The notes under the pieces: model-generated
What the model saw: only the letters and a program-made list of their open reading frames with translations
Told to the model about the DNA's origin: nothing
Database searches by the model: none
Made by a program: the position numbers and the translations under genes
Part shown: positions 7,321-12,385 of the stretch, one piece after another
How positions within the stretch are numbered: position 1 is the first letter of the stretch
Layout of the letters: each line of letters opens with the position of its first letter
From: Acidobacteriota bacterium
GTDB taxonomy: Bacteria; Acidobacteriota; Terriglobia; Acidoferrales; UBA7541
NCBI GenBank assembly: GCA_019239815.1
Contig: JAFAZL010000654.1
Span: 1-12,385 of the forward strand
Direction: 5' to 3'
Length of the DNA stretch: 12,385 nucleotides

Positions 7321-7360
7321 TTGTCATCCTGAGGCGTCCGCAAGACGCCGAAGGATCTCA
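7321..7360. repeat. Interspersed intergenic repeat with hairpin
   Basis: The element reads ttgtcatcctga, a hairpin ggcgtc-cgcaa-gacgcc, then gaaggatctca. The outer atcct (7326-7330) and aggat (7352-7356) also pair, extending the stem. CATCCTGA...GAAGGATCT elements are familiar as many-copy intergenic repeats in Acidobacteriota and some other phyla. It lies 40 bases after the gltX stop codon and may act as a 3' structure. Copy number in this genome cannot be seen from one window. Confidence 0.6.
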
Positions 7361-7482
7361 GCTGCTACCCAAGCCACCCAACTAAACCGCAAGCTCACTA
7401 GCCGCTTTGCAAGCAGAACCACGCCCAAACCCCATGACGTCCTAGCCCCCGAATCTCGGCAACTCAGCCCGTCGAAAGTACC

Positions 7483-7511
7483 TTGACAAAACGTTATTCC
7501 TCAGATACTAT
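7483..7511 (+). promoter_or_regulatory. Strong sigma70-type promoter without a convincing downstream ORF
   Basis: A perfect -35 box ttgaca (7483-7488), an optimal 17-base spacer and a -10-like tactat (7506-7511) form the best promoter seen in the window. Transcription would begin near 7518, five bases before the first arm of a long inverted repeat. No well-supported protein-coding gene follows on this strand: the convergent asmA-like gene ends at 7727. The promoter therefore probably serves a non-coding RNA. Confidence 0.6.
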
Positions 7512-7517
7512 CCGTCT

Positions 7518-7692
7518 ATCAGAAACCACGCCTTGGCTATTCTTTAGAAAGTCGAAAATAAAGCGAATCACCGACTTTCGCAACTCCTTCAAAATACGTG
7601 GTTTACGCACTCTTTGAATTCTTGAACTTGCATCTTGCTGAAAATGAAACCACTTGCGCACTCTTTGGAAAACATAGGGGGTGTACCCCTTC
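7518..7692 (+). ncRNA. Candidate structured non-coding RNA, about 175 nt
   Basis: Downstream of the promoter, aaaccacg (7523-7530) pairs perfectly with cgtggttt (7597-7604). Nested inside, gaaagtcg (7547-7554) pairs perfectly with cgactttc (7572-7579). A third arm, aaaccac (7647-7653), can pair with gtggttt (7598-7604) instead of the first, so two folds compete. The 11-base string cgcactctttg occurs twice (7606-7616 and 7657-7667). A small hairpin agggg-gtgta-cccct (7676-7690) followed by ttcatt could end the transcript. The outer stem begins just after the predicted start site, as expected for a discrete RNA. I do not recognise a named family. It could also be a degenerate mobile repeat whose symmetry is accidental, or a long leader. 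The 3' end is approximate. Confidence 0.45.
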
Positions 7693-7726
7693 ATTCCCAA
7701 ATTGGAACCGAAGGTTCGCCGTCAAC

Positions 7727-9397
7727 TCAGTTCTTCGTCTCGTCCTTCGACGGCTTCGCGTTTTTCGTTTTGCCCTTCTCGTCCTGACCTTTGCTCTTGG
7801 CGTCGCTGTCGCCCGAGGTATCGTTCTTGTCGTCGCCGCCCAGCGAACGCTTGAACGTCTTGTGGAACGCTGAAACTCCCAGAGTCGGCGAATTGCGCTT
7901 CCCCGTAATCGTGATCGGAAGTAGCGTCCCGGCGCCCTCTTTACTGAAAAAAGGATCGACCGCCTTCAGGAAAAACGACTTCTTCCCGGTCACGGTCTGC
8001 GACAACTTCGCCTGTAATCGCAGGTGCCCCTTGAAGTCCAAATTGCTTTCGCCGATGTCGTAGTTTCCGGCGAGATCCAGATTCGCACCCGGTACGCTGA
8101 ATGTCAGGTTGCGAAAGTTGATGATCGCTTTGTCCAGCTTGAAGTCGCTGTGTAAGTTCGCAACCGAGCTGCCCGCGTCTTCGTCGGTCGGCTTTCCTTC
8201 TGCGTGGCGGCTCAGCGACTCCAATTTCTCGCGCACCCTCGGATCTGACCAGTTCGCGTTCTCGATATTGACCTTGCCGTCCAAAATTATTTTTTGCAGC
8301 ACCTTCAATTTGCCTGGCGGTATCGTCAGCTTTGCTTTGATCTGTGCTGGTCCAATCATGAACGGCCTGTCCGAATTGATCGCCAGCGCCAGCATGTCTT
8401 CGATATGCGCGTTCGGCGCATCGATATTGAGTTGGATCAAATGTCCTTGATCCGGAACGTGCACGACGCTGCCTTCGCAATTGATGACCGACTTTCCGAG
8501 AGTCGCCTTCACCGGATGCAGATAGGTATCGCCGTCCGTGCCATTCACCGTGGCTGAAAAATCGGTGTGCAGCGGCACGGGATGCCCCACCGGATCGAGC
8601 GAAAAATTCGGCGTGTCCGTTTTTCCGGCTACTTCGATATTGTTGAGCCGACCTTTGTAATCTCCCGTCGAAGAGAGAGTCCCCGCGATCCCAGGAAACG
8701 GACCGAGATCGGCGTCGGTGAATTTGTAGCTACCTGTGACTGGTGAGTCGCCTGGCTCATCGGCATTCCACGGACCGAACGTTCCCGCAGTAGCAATTTC
8801 GCCTTGTGGCTTCGCGTTAGTCAGTTCACCATGAAAATCAAACGGCTTGTTCGGGCCGACCGACTTCAGCACGAGGTCGTGAATGTCGAAATCCAACGGC
8901 GCCTTGCCTTCTCTTTTCGGCACGATCACCAAATCCGTATTATTGATCACGATCTCGTCGACGACGACTTCGGGGAGTTGCTTCTTCAGTGCGGGCGGTT
9001 TTTCGTGCTTCTCCCCCCGCGGCGGAATCGTGATTGTCATGTTCTCGACGTAAATGCCCGAAATGCGACGTGGCGCTTCCAGAATCCCGCTCCATCCGAG
9101 GTTGAACGAGAATCTCGCGACTCTGAACATCGGCGGCAAATCCTTTCGATTGTGCAGCCGGATCGACAAGTCTTCGCCGGTCACCCCGATATCAGGCAGA
9201 ACGCGAACGTGCAATTCACCGAGCTCGACGTCGCTTTGAAATTTCTGTTGGAGTTGTTCGACGACGAAATCACGCACACGGTCGTCGATATTGCGTAACT
9301 TCACCGATACAAAAATGACTAAACCGGCTATCAGGCCGACAACAATGCCAACGACATAAGGCCACTTGCGGCGTGGCTGTGACTCGCTCTCAGACAA
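7727..9397 (-). CDS. AsmA-like envelope protein
   Basis: A 556-residue protein with a short basic cytoplasmic start, one membrane anchor at about residues 13-33 (YVVGIVVGLIAGLVIFVSV), and a long periplasmic body of beta-rich repeats typical of the AsmA superfamily. That family of bridge-like proteins is linked to outer-membrane lipid homeostasis. The region from about 425 to 508 (FRNLTFSVPGANLDLAGNYDIG onwards, to TLLPITITGKRNSPTLGVS) is the conserved C-terminal AsmA portion. Residues 521-556 form an unusual tail of almost only K, D, E, G, S, T and N, likely disordered. The start is TTG at 9397, decided by AGGAG six bases upstream. It is the last gene of the redox cluster, 85 bases after the DsbD-alpha gene, and may share its transcript. 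The exact substrate is unknown. The subfamily assignment is less sure than the superfamily. Confidence 0.8.
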   Translation of the reverse strand: MSESESQPRRKWPYVVGIVVGLIAGLVIFVSVKLRNIDDRVRDFVVEQLQQKFQSDVELGELHVRVLPDIGVTGEDLSIRLHNRKDLPPMFRVARFSFNLGWSGILEAPRRISGIYVENMTITIPPRGEKHEKPPALKKQLPEVVVDEIVINNTDLVIVPKREGKAPLDFDIHDLVLKSVGPNKPFDFHGELTNAKPQGEIATAGTFGPWNADEPGDSPVTGSYKFTDADLGPFPGIAGTLSSTGDYKGRLNNIEVAGKTDTPNFSLDPVGHPVPLHTDFSATVNGTDGDTYLHPVKATLGKSVINCEGSVVHVPDQGHLIQLNIDAPNAHIEDMLALAINSDRPFMIGPAQIKAKLTIPPGKLKVLQKIILDGKVNIENANWSDPRVREKLESLSRHAEGKPTDEDAGSSVANLHSDFKLDKAIINFRNLTFSVPGANLDLAGNYDIGESNLDFKGHLRLQAKLSQTVTGKKSFFLKAVDPFFSKEGAGTLLPITITGKRNSPTLGVSAFHKTFKRSLGGDDKNDTSGDSDAKSKGQDEKGKTKNAKPSKDETKN

Positions 9398-9482
9398 AAT
9401 ATGCTCCTGACCTGGTTTCGCCTCCCGAACGCTCGACGAGCCTTGAGGAGCCGAACATCTTGAAGGTTACAACTTTGATGCA

Positions 9483-10088
9483 CTAGCGAGGAGCTCGGAA
9501 TAACTCTGGGTGGGCAGGATGTGCGGCGTTTGCGCTCGCAGCGACGTTGATTGCGGCATCGACGGGCAGAGTCACTGGCGGCAGGCAAACTTCATTGCTG
9601 CATGCCTGATATCGCAACTTCAAGGGGATGTGTTGCGCGCCAATCGGCGCATCGGGCGCGACCGTTACCGGCACTTTCAAAACGACGGTGCGTTCGTAAA
9701 CATTCAGCGGAGTCTTGGAAAATGAAAAGGTGTGCAGCTCGCCTTCAGGATACGATACGTCGCCAATTTTAAACCCGGTGGCTCCGTCGGTTTTCAGATC
9801 CGTCGCGATCAAGTAGTCCGCGGACTTTTTCCGCGCGTTCACATGAAACCCATCGCGAATTTTGATCACTACGGCGATCTGAAATTCTTTGCCGCGCGCA
9901 ACCGGATCGTACGAAGCAAACGCCGATGGCGCGACCACATCTTTCGGTGATGGAACCTGCGCTGCCGCTCGCTGCGTCTTCACACCTGCGGCTGCGAACA
10001 GCAGCGCCAACGTGCACGCCGCAGCGCGCATGACTTGAACGCGTACTTTTGCGTGGCTGCGTTCCGAACTGACCTGCGCTGAATTCAC
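9483..10088 (-). CDS. Stand-alone DsbD-alpha-like periplasmic thiol protein
   Basis: A 201-residue protein matching only the N-terminal (alpha) domain of the disulfide reductase DsbD. A signal peptide is visible (MRAAACTLALLFAAAG, likely cleavage after AAA near residue 43). The body has the immunoglobulin-like signature FHVNARKKSADYLIATDL, YPEGELHTFSFS and the redox pair C163/C168 in YQACSNEVCLPP. In DsbD this domain receives electrons from the membrane domain and passes them to periplasmic partners. No membrane or thioredoxin domain follows; those functions appear as separate genes upstream (ccdA and tlpA-like). The start GTG at 10088 overlaps the cyaY stop codon by four bases (GTGA), implying translational coupling. 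An in-frame ATG at 10031 begins directly at the signal peptide and is an alternative start. The C-terminal 20 residues are low-complexity and Ala/Pro-rich. Confidence 0.8.
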   Translation of the reverse strand: MNSAQVSSERSHAKVRVQVMRAAACTLALLFAAAGVKTQRAAAQVPSPKDVVAPSAFASYDPVARGKEFQIAVVIKIRDGFHVNARKKSADYLIATDLKTDGATGFKIGDVSYPEGELHTFSFSKTPLNVYERTVVLKVPVTVAPDAPIGAQHIPLKLRYQACSNEVCLPPVTLPVDAAINVAASANAAHPAHPELFRAPR

Positions 10089-10417
10089 ACGGTCACCTGC
10101 TCGCCGAGTTGCTGAGAAATCACGCGGCTCATCACGCCGCGCAAATCTTCGCCGGTCTTTTCGAGCACGAAGGAATTGCGCGCGTCCGACCAGCCGAGCT
10201 TGAAACTTGTCGAGAGCGCCGAAATCCAGATCTCGCGCACCGGCGTGTTCGGCGAAATCACGAACTTCGCTTCTTCCGGCTCTTCAAAAAGCACTTCCAG
10301 CTTGCCGCTCTCACCTTCGACATCGAAGCCGTGCTCGTCGCCCAGGGTCAGCAGCCGCTTCTTCAAATCTTCAAACGCACTATCGGCTTTTTTTGTGAAA
10401 TCTTTTTCGTCGATCAT
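10085..10417 (-). CDS. cyaY: Frataxin-like iron-binding protein CyaY
   Basis: A 110-residue protein of normal CyaY length. The N-terminal helix is acidic (MIDEKDFTKKADSAFEDLKKRL), and the acid-rich first strand region continues with EVLFEEPEEAKFVI. The central strand signature REIWISALSTSFKLGW resembles the conserved frataxin core, with the invariant-type Trp at 64. It ends in a second helix (GEDLRGVMSRVISQQL). Frataxins bind iron and modulate cysteine desulfurase in iron-sulfur cluster assembly in the cytoplasm. Here it lies inside a thiol-disulfide and cytochrome c biogenesis cluster, 38 bases after the thioredoxin gene, and overlaps the next gene by four bases. No clear ribosome binding site precedes the ATG, so translation may depend on upstream genes. 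Confidence 0.8.
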   Translation of the reverse strand: MIDEKDFTKKADSAFEDLKKRLLTLGDEHGFDVEGESGKLEVLFEEPEEAKFVISPNTPVREIWISALSTSFKLGWSDARNSFVLEKTGEDLRGVMSRVISQQLGEQVTV

Positions 10418-10455
10418 GTCCGGAGAATATCAGACTTTGAATTTTTGCAGCTTGT

Positions 10456-11025
10456 TCAGAGTTGCGCCTGAATCGACTTCACGATGTCATCCCGCGTAAT
10501 GAGTCCGGTGATGTGTTTCACTTGTTTCCCGTCGCGGCTCAGCAGGATGCTCGTGGGGTAGCCGAGCAGGCCGCCGAACTTATCTCCCGCCGCGTCGTTG
10601 CCTAGCACGATCGGATAATTCATCGTCGATTTTCCGGCGTCGGTATCGAACTTTTCCTTCTGCACAAACGGCGCGACCGCGCTGCGTCCGTCGTCGTCCA
10701 TCGCGATGCCTAGCACCGTAAATCCCTTCGGGCCGTATTCCTGCTGCAACTCGATCAACTCCGGAATTTCAATCTTGCACGGCTCACACCACGTCGCCCA
10801 GAAATTCACGAGCACAACTTTGCCCTTGAGCGACTCGAGGCTCACGTCTTTGCCGTCGAGGTCTTTCAGAGTGAGTTCCGGCTCGGGTTTCGACTCGTCT
10901 TTCGAGTCCGTCTTTGTGAGCGATGCCGCAGAAGTCTTCGGCAGCCGCGTCGCTTTGTCGGCATAGTGCGCGGCGACGACGATCACCGCCAGAATCGCAA
11001 TCACGATGAGAGCTGACTTTTTCAT
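10456..11025 (-). CDS. Membrane-anchored TlpA/ResA-like thioredoxin
   Basis: A 189-residue protein with an N-terminal signal-anchor (residues 3-19, SALIVIAILAVIVVAAH) followed by a charged linker and a periplasmic thioredoxin fold. The active site is W79-C80-E81-P82-C83 in NFWATWCEPC, the same C-E-P-C found in ResA/CcmG-type reductases, and the cis-proline is P157 in GYPTSILL. Such proteins take electrons from CcdA and reduce apocytochrome c or other periplasmic disulfides. GAGG five bases before the ATG supports the start. It lies 62 bases downstream of ccdA, its expected electron donor, on the same strand. Which of ResA, CcmG or general TlpA describes its substrate cannot be decided without cytochrome c genes nearby. 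Confidence 0.88.
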   Translation of the reverse strand: MKKSALIVIAILAVIVVAAHYADKATRLPKTSAASLTKTDSKDESKPEPELTLKDLDGKDVSLESLKGKVVLVNFWATWCEPCKIEIPELIELQQEYGPKGFTVLGIAMDDDGRSAVAPFVQKEKFDTDAGKSTMNYPIVLGNDAAGDKFGGLLGYPTSILLSRDGKQVKHITGLITRDDIVKSIQAQL

Positions 11026-11087
11026 TTCAACCTCAAATCCTATTTTCCCAGAACCTTACGCCACATTCCATTGGATGCTTACCCCAG

Positions 11088-11984
11088 CTACTTCGCTCCG
11101 GTGAGCGCGTGCTCCAGCCACAAAACGAACGAGTTCAAGAAACTCAGTTTGGTCACCAGCCACGTCAGCCGGTTGAAGAAAACCAGAACGCCCACGAAAA
11201 GAAGCAGCGCACCGCTAAATAGTTCGACGGCGTGGAGATACTTTCGGAAGCCCTGATAAAACTTCATGAACTGGCCGATGCCGAGCGCGGTCAGCAAGAA
11301 GGGAACGGCAAGTCCAGCGGAATACACAGCTAGGAGCAGCACGCCGCGCGCGATCGTGTCGCTTGCAGCGGCAAGCGCCAGCACTGCAGTCAGAATCGGG
11401 CCGATGCAAGGCGTCCATCCGAACGCGAATGCGAAGCCAAGAAGAAAACCGCTCCAGATCCCTGGCTGCTTGCCACCGCTGCGCAAATGCACATCGCGGT
11501 TGAGCCATCGAGTCAGTGTCGGACCGAAGAATCCGATCACGGAGAGCGAGAAGAAATGAACTGCTCGCAGCCCCGCAAAAAGCGCCCCGCCATGAATCAG
11601 CGCAACGACGCCGAGAATCGCGAGCACAACTCCGAGAATGAGGCCGACCCGGACCGACAGCTTGATAAGCAGACCGAGCAGATGCAGGCCAAAAAGAAGA
11701 ATCAGTGCACCTGCGATGGGAGCCAGAGTCGTGCGGTGCTGGCCGAGAAATCCGCCCACGGCGCTGGCGGAAGCCCCGAACGTGATGAAGACCGCCGAGA
11801 ATCCGAAAACGAAAGCGAGCGCCGAAGCAAACAATCCCGAGCGCGGCGCTTGCCCCTGGCGCAATTGCTCCATACCGATGCCTGAGAGCATCGAGATGTA
11901 TCCGGGGACGAGCGGCAAAACGCACGGCGACAAAAACGAAACCAGTCCCGCGAGAAAAGCTCCAGCTAGAGAGACATCATTCAT
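11088..11984 (-). CDS. ccdA: CcdA/DsbD-beta-type membrane electron carrier with extra hydrophobic segments
   Basis: A 298-residue multi-pass membrane protein that moves reducing equivalents from cytoplasmic thioredoxin to periplasmic partners. The two redox cysteines are in the family motifs: C21 in FLSPCVLPLVPGY and C193 in FGWTPCIGPIL. Usual CcdA proteins are about 220-240 residues. Here about 75 residues separate the end of TM3 (HLLGLLI, about 107) from the TM4 motif (GFLLGFAFAFGW, from 179), instead of a short loop. They include two further hydrophobic stretches at about 112-138 and 142-157. The C-terminus (HAVELFSGALLLFVGVLVFFNRL) is normal. It is first in a same-strand series with the TlpA-like, cyaY and DsbD-alpha genes. 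The ATG at 11984 has only a distant GAGG (11 bases), so initiation may be weak. I see no convincing promoter in the 390 bases upstream. Confidence 0.88.
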   Translation of the reverse strand: MNDVSLAGAFLAGLVSFLSPCVLPLVPGYISMLSGIGMEQLRQGQAPRSGLFASALAFVFGFSAVFITFGASASAVGGFLGQHRTTLAPIAGALILLFGLHLLGLLIKLSVRVGLILGVVLAILGVVALIHGGALFAGLRAVHFFSLSVIGFFGPTLTRWLNRDVHLRSGGKQPGIWSGFLLGFAFAFGWTPCIGPILTAVLALAAASDTIARGVLLLAVYSAGLAVPFLLTALGIGQFMKFYQGFRKYLHAVELFSGALLLFVGVLVFFNRLTWLVTKLSFLNSFVLWLEHALTGAK

Positions 11985-12377
11985 TCCCGATTCGTCCTCA
12001 CTTCACCGAACGCTGCTTCGTCGTCATTGCAACCAGCTCAAATCGCGGTCGCGAAATCTGAAGTCACACGCGACTCTGGATCGCGTTTCCCAGAAGGGCC
12101 GCAAGTGTACAAGTCTCATTGACCACCGAGCAATTTTGTATTGTCCCATATCTGACGGCACGAACTGGCGCAGCGGAAGCGCGCTGACAAACTGTTGACC
12201 GACGCGGTCGACCGCTTATTCCGGCCGCTGAAGTTAGTAACGCTTGGCGTCGGATTCCAGTGACAAGTACGAAAGCCAAATGCCGACAGATGACGTTTTT
12301 GGATGACGGACGAGTTTTGCGCCGGCTCGTGTGCTCCAGTTAAGTAGCTCATTATCAGTACTATACGGAGCATCTAG
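11985..12377. other. Divergent intergenic region at the right edge
   Basis: This 393-base stretch separates ccdA from a plus-strand gene start at 12378. It must contain the promoters of both, but no hexamer pair stands out on either strand. A perfect 12-bp palindrome gcggtcgaccgc lies at 12204-12215, preceded by ttgacc at 12195-12200. An AGTACT string at 12357-12362 resembles the motifs clustered at 5557-5650. Minus-strand open frames here (for example 12373-12116) show no protein-like pattern. Confidence 0.5.
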
Positions 12378-12385
12378 ATGGCATA
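12378..12385 (+). CDS. Start of an unidentified plus-strand gene
   Basis: An ATG at 12378 is preceded by GGAG with seven bases between, a good ribosome binding site at the expected distance. Only ATG GCA TA lies within the window (Met-Ala), so no function can be assigned. The upstream DNA is AT-richer (ctcattatcagtactata), as expected for a promoter region. Confidence 0.45.

Larger units (their letters stand above)
7281..7726. other. Gap between gltX and the asmA-like gene
   Basis: This 446-base region between convergent genes has two parts. Positions 7281-7480 hold an interspersed-repeat-like hairpin and otherwise nothing I recognise. Positions 7481-7700 are visibly richer in A and T than the flanking genes and contain a good promoter and a candidate structured RNA. 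Short open frames here on both strands lack family similarity and ribosome binding sites. Confidence 0.6.

Noticed and set aside
7494..7700. 68-residue minus-strand ORF over the candidate RNA
   Set aside because: It is rich in Arg, Phe and Lys with no recognisable domain or clear ribosome binding site, and runs antisense to a strong promoter and perfect stems. It might be real if conserved, but nothing here supports coding.
7705..7717. Small hairpin gaacc-gaa-ggttc as terminator of the asmA-like gene
   Set aside because: The stem has only five pairs and no T run follows on the minus strand, which is too weak to call.
7598..7873. 91-residue plus-strand ORF downstream of the strong promoter
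   Set aside because: It starts with GTG inside an inverted-repeat arm without a ribosome binding site, and its second half is antisense to the asmA-like coding sequence.
12204..12215. Palindrome gcggtcgaccgc as an operator
   Set aside because: It is perfect but short and GC-rich, and not repeated nearby. Chance is a sufficient explanation without conservation data.
12116..12373. 85-residue minus-strand ORF in the right-edge gap
   Set aside because: It has no protein-like pattern or family signature and no ribosome binding site, and it overlaps the likely promoter of the gene starting at 12378.

Overview
The window reads like GC-rich chromosomal DNA from an Acidobacteriota-type soil or environmental bacterium. 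That assignment is inference. It rests on the overall look of the proteins, an interspersed intergenic repeat of the CATCCTGA...GAAGGATCT type, and frequent TTG/GTG starts. There is no rRNA or tRNA to anchor it. I see no transposase, phage gene or CRISPR array.

Layout. (1) Positions 1-1008: the 5' part of a minus-strand MarR-GNAT fusion regulator runs off the left edge. Its upstream region holds a near-perfect 35-bp operator-like palindrome. (2) Positions 1009-1668: a plus-strand ECF-type sigma factor, divergent from the MarR gene, with no anti-sigma gene next to it. (3) Positions 1669-1970: a short gap with a REP-like hairpin and a tiny minus-strand ORF for a 23-residue hydrophobic peptide. 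(4) Positions 1971-5405: a very large minus-strand c-di-GMP protein, with a multi-pass membrane N-terminus, three GAF-like domains, an intact GGDEF with I-site and an intact HD-GYP. (5) Positions 5406-5834: a 429-base gap with five GTAC cores clustered in 90 bases, a palindromic element and the probable gltX promoter. (6) Positions 5835-7280: gltX, glutamyl-tRNA synthetase. (7) Positions 7281-7726: a gap with an interspersed repeat, then a good sigma70-type promoter that drives no convincing ORF. The AT-richer stretch after it contains two nested perfect 8-bp inverted repeats and a competing third arm, and is a candidate structured non-coding RNA. (8) Positions 11984-7727: a five-gene minus-strand cluster in the order ccdA, tlpA/resA-like thioredoxin, cyaY (frataxin), DsbD-alpha-like periplasmic protein, AsmA-like protein. 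(9) Positions 11985-12385: a 393-base gap and the first codons of a plus-strand gene preceded by a good ribosome binding site.

How the genes fit together. In cluster 8, the three functional parts of the electron relay DsbD (periplasmic alpha domain, membrane beta domain, thioredoxin-like gamma domain) appear as three separate proteins. Electrons would pass from a cytoplasmic thioredoxin through CcdA across the membrane to TlpA or the DsbD-alpha protein. A frataxin gene sits inside this set and overlaps the DsbD-alpha gene by four bases, which suggests a link between thiol reduction, cytochrome c maturation and iron-sulfur or heme supply. The AsmA-like gene at the end points to envelope maintenance.

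The observations most worth following are the candidate structured RNA at about 7518-7692, the split DsbD operon with embedded frataxin, the CcdA with extra hydrophobic segments, and the MarR operator between divergent regulators.
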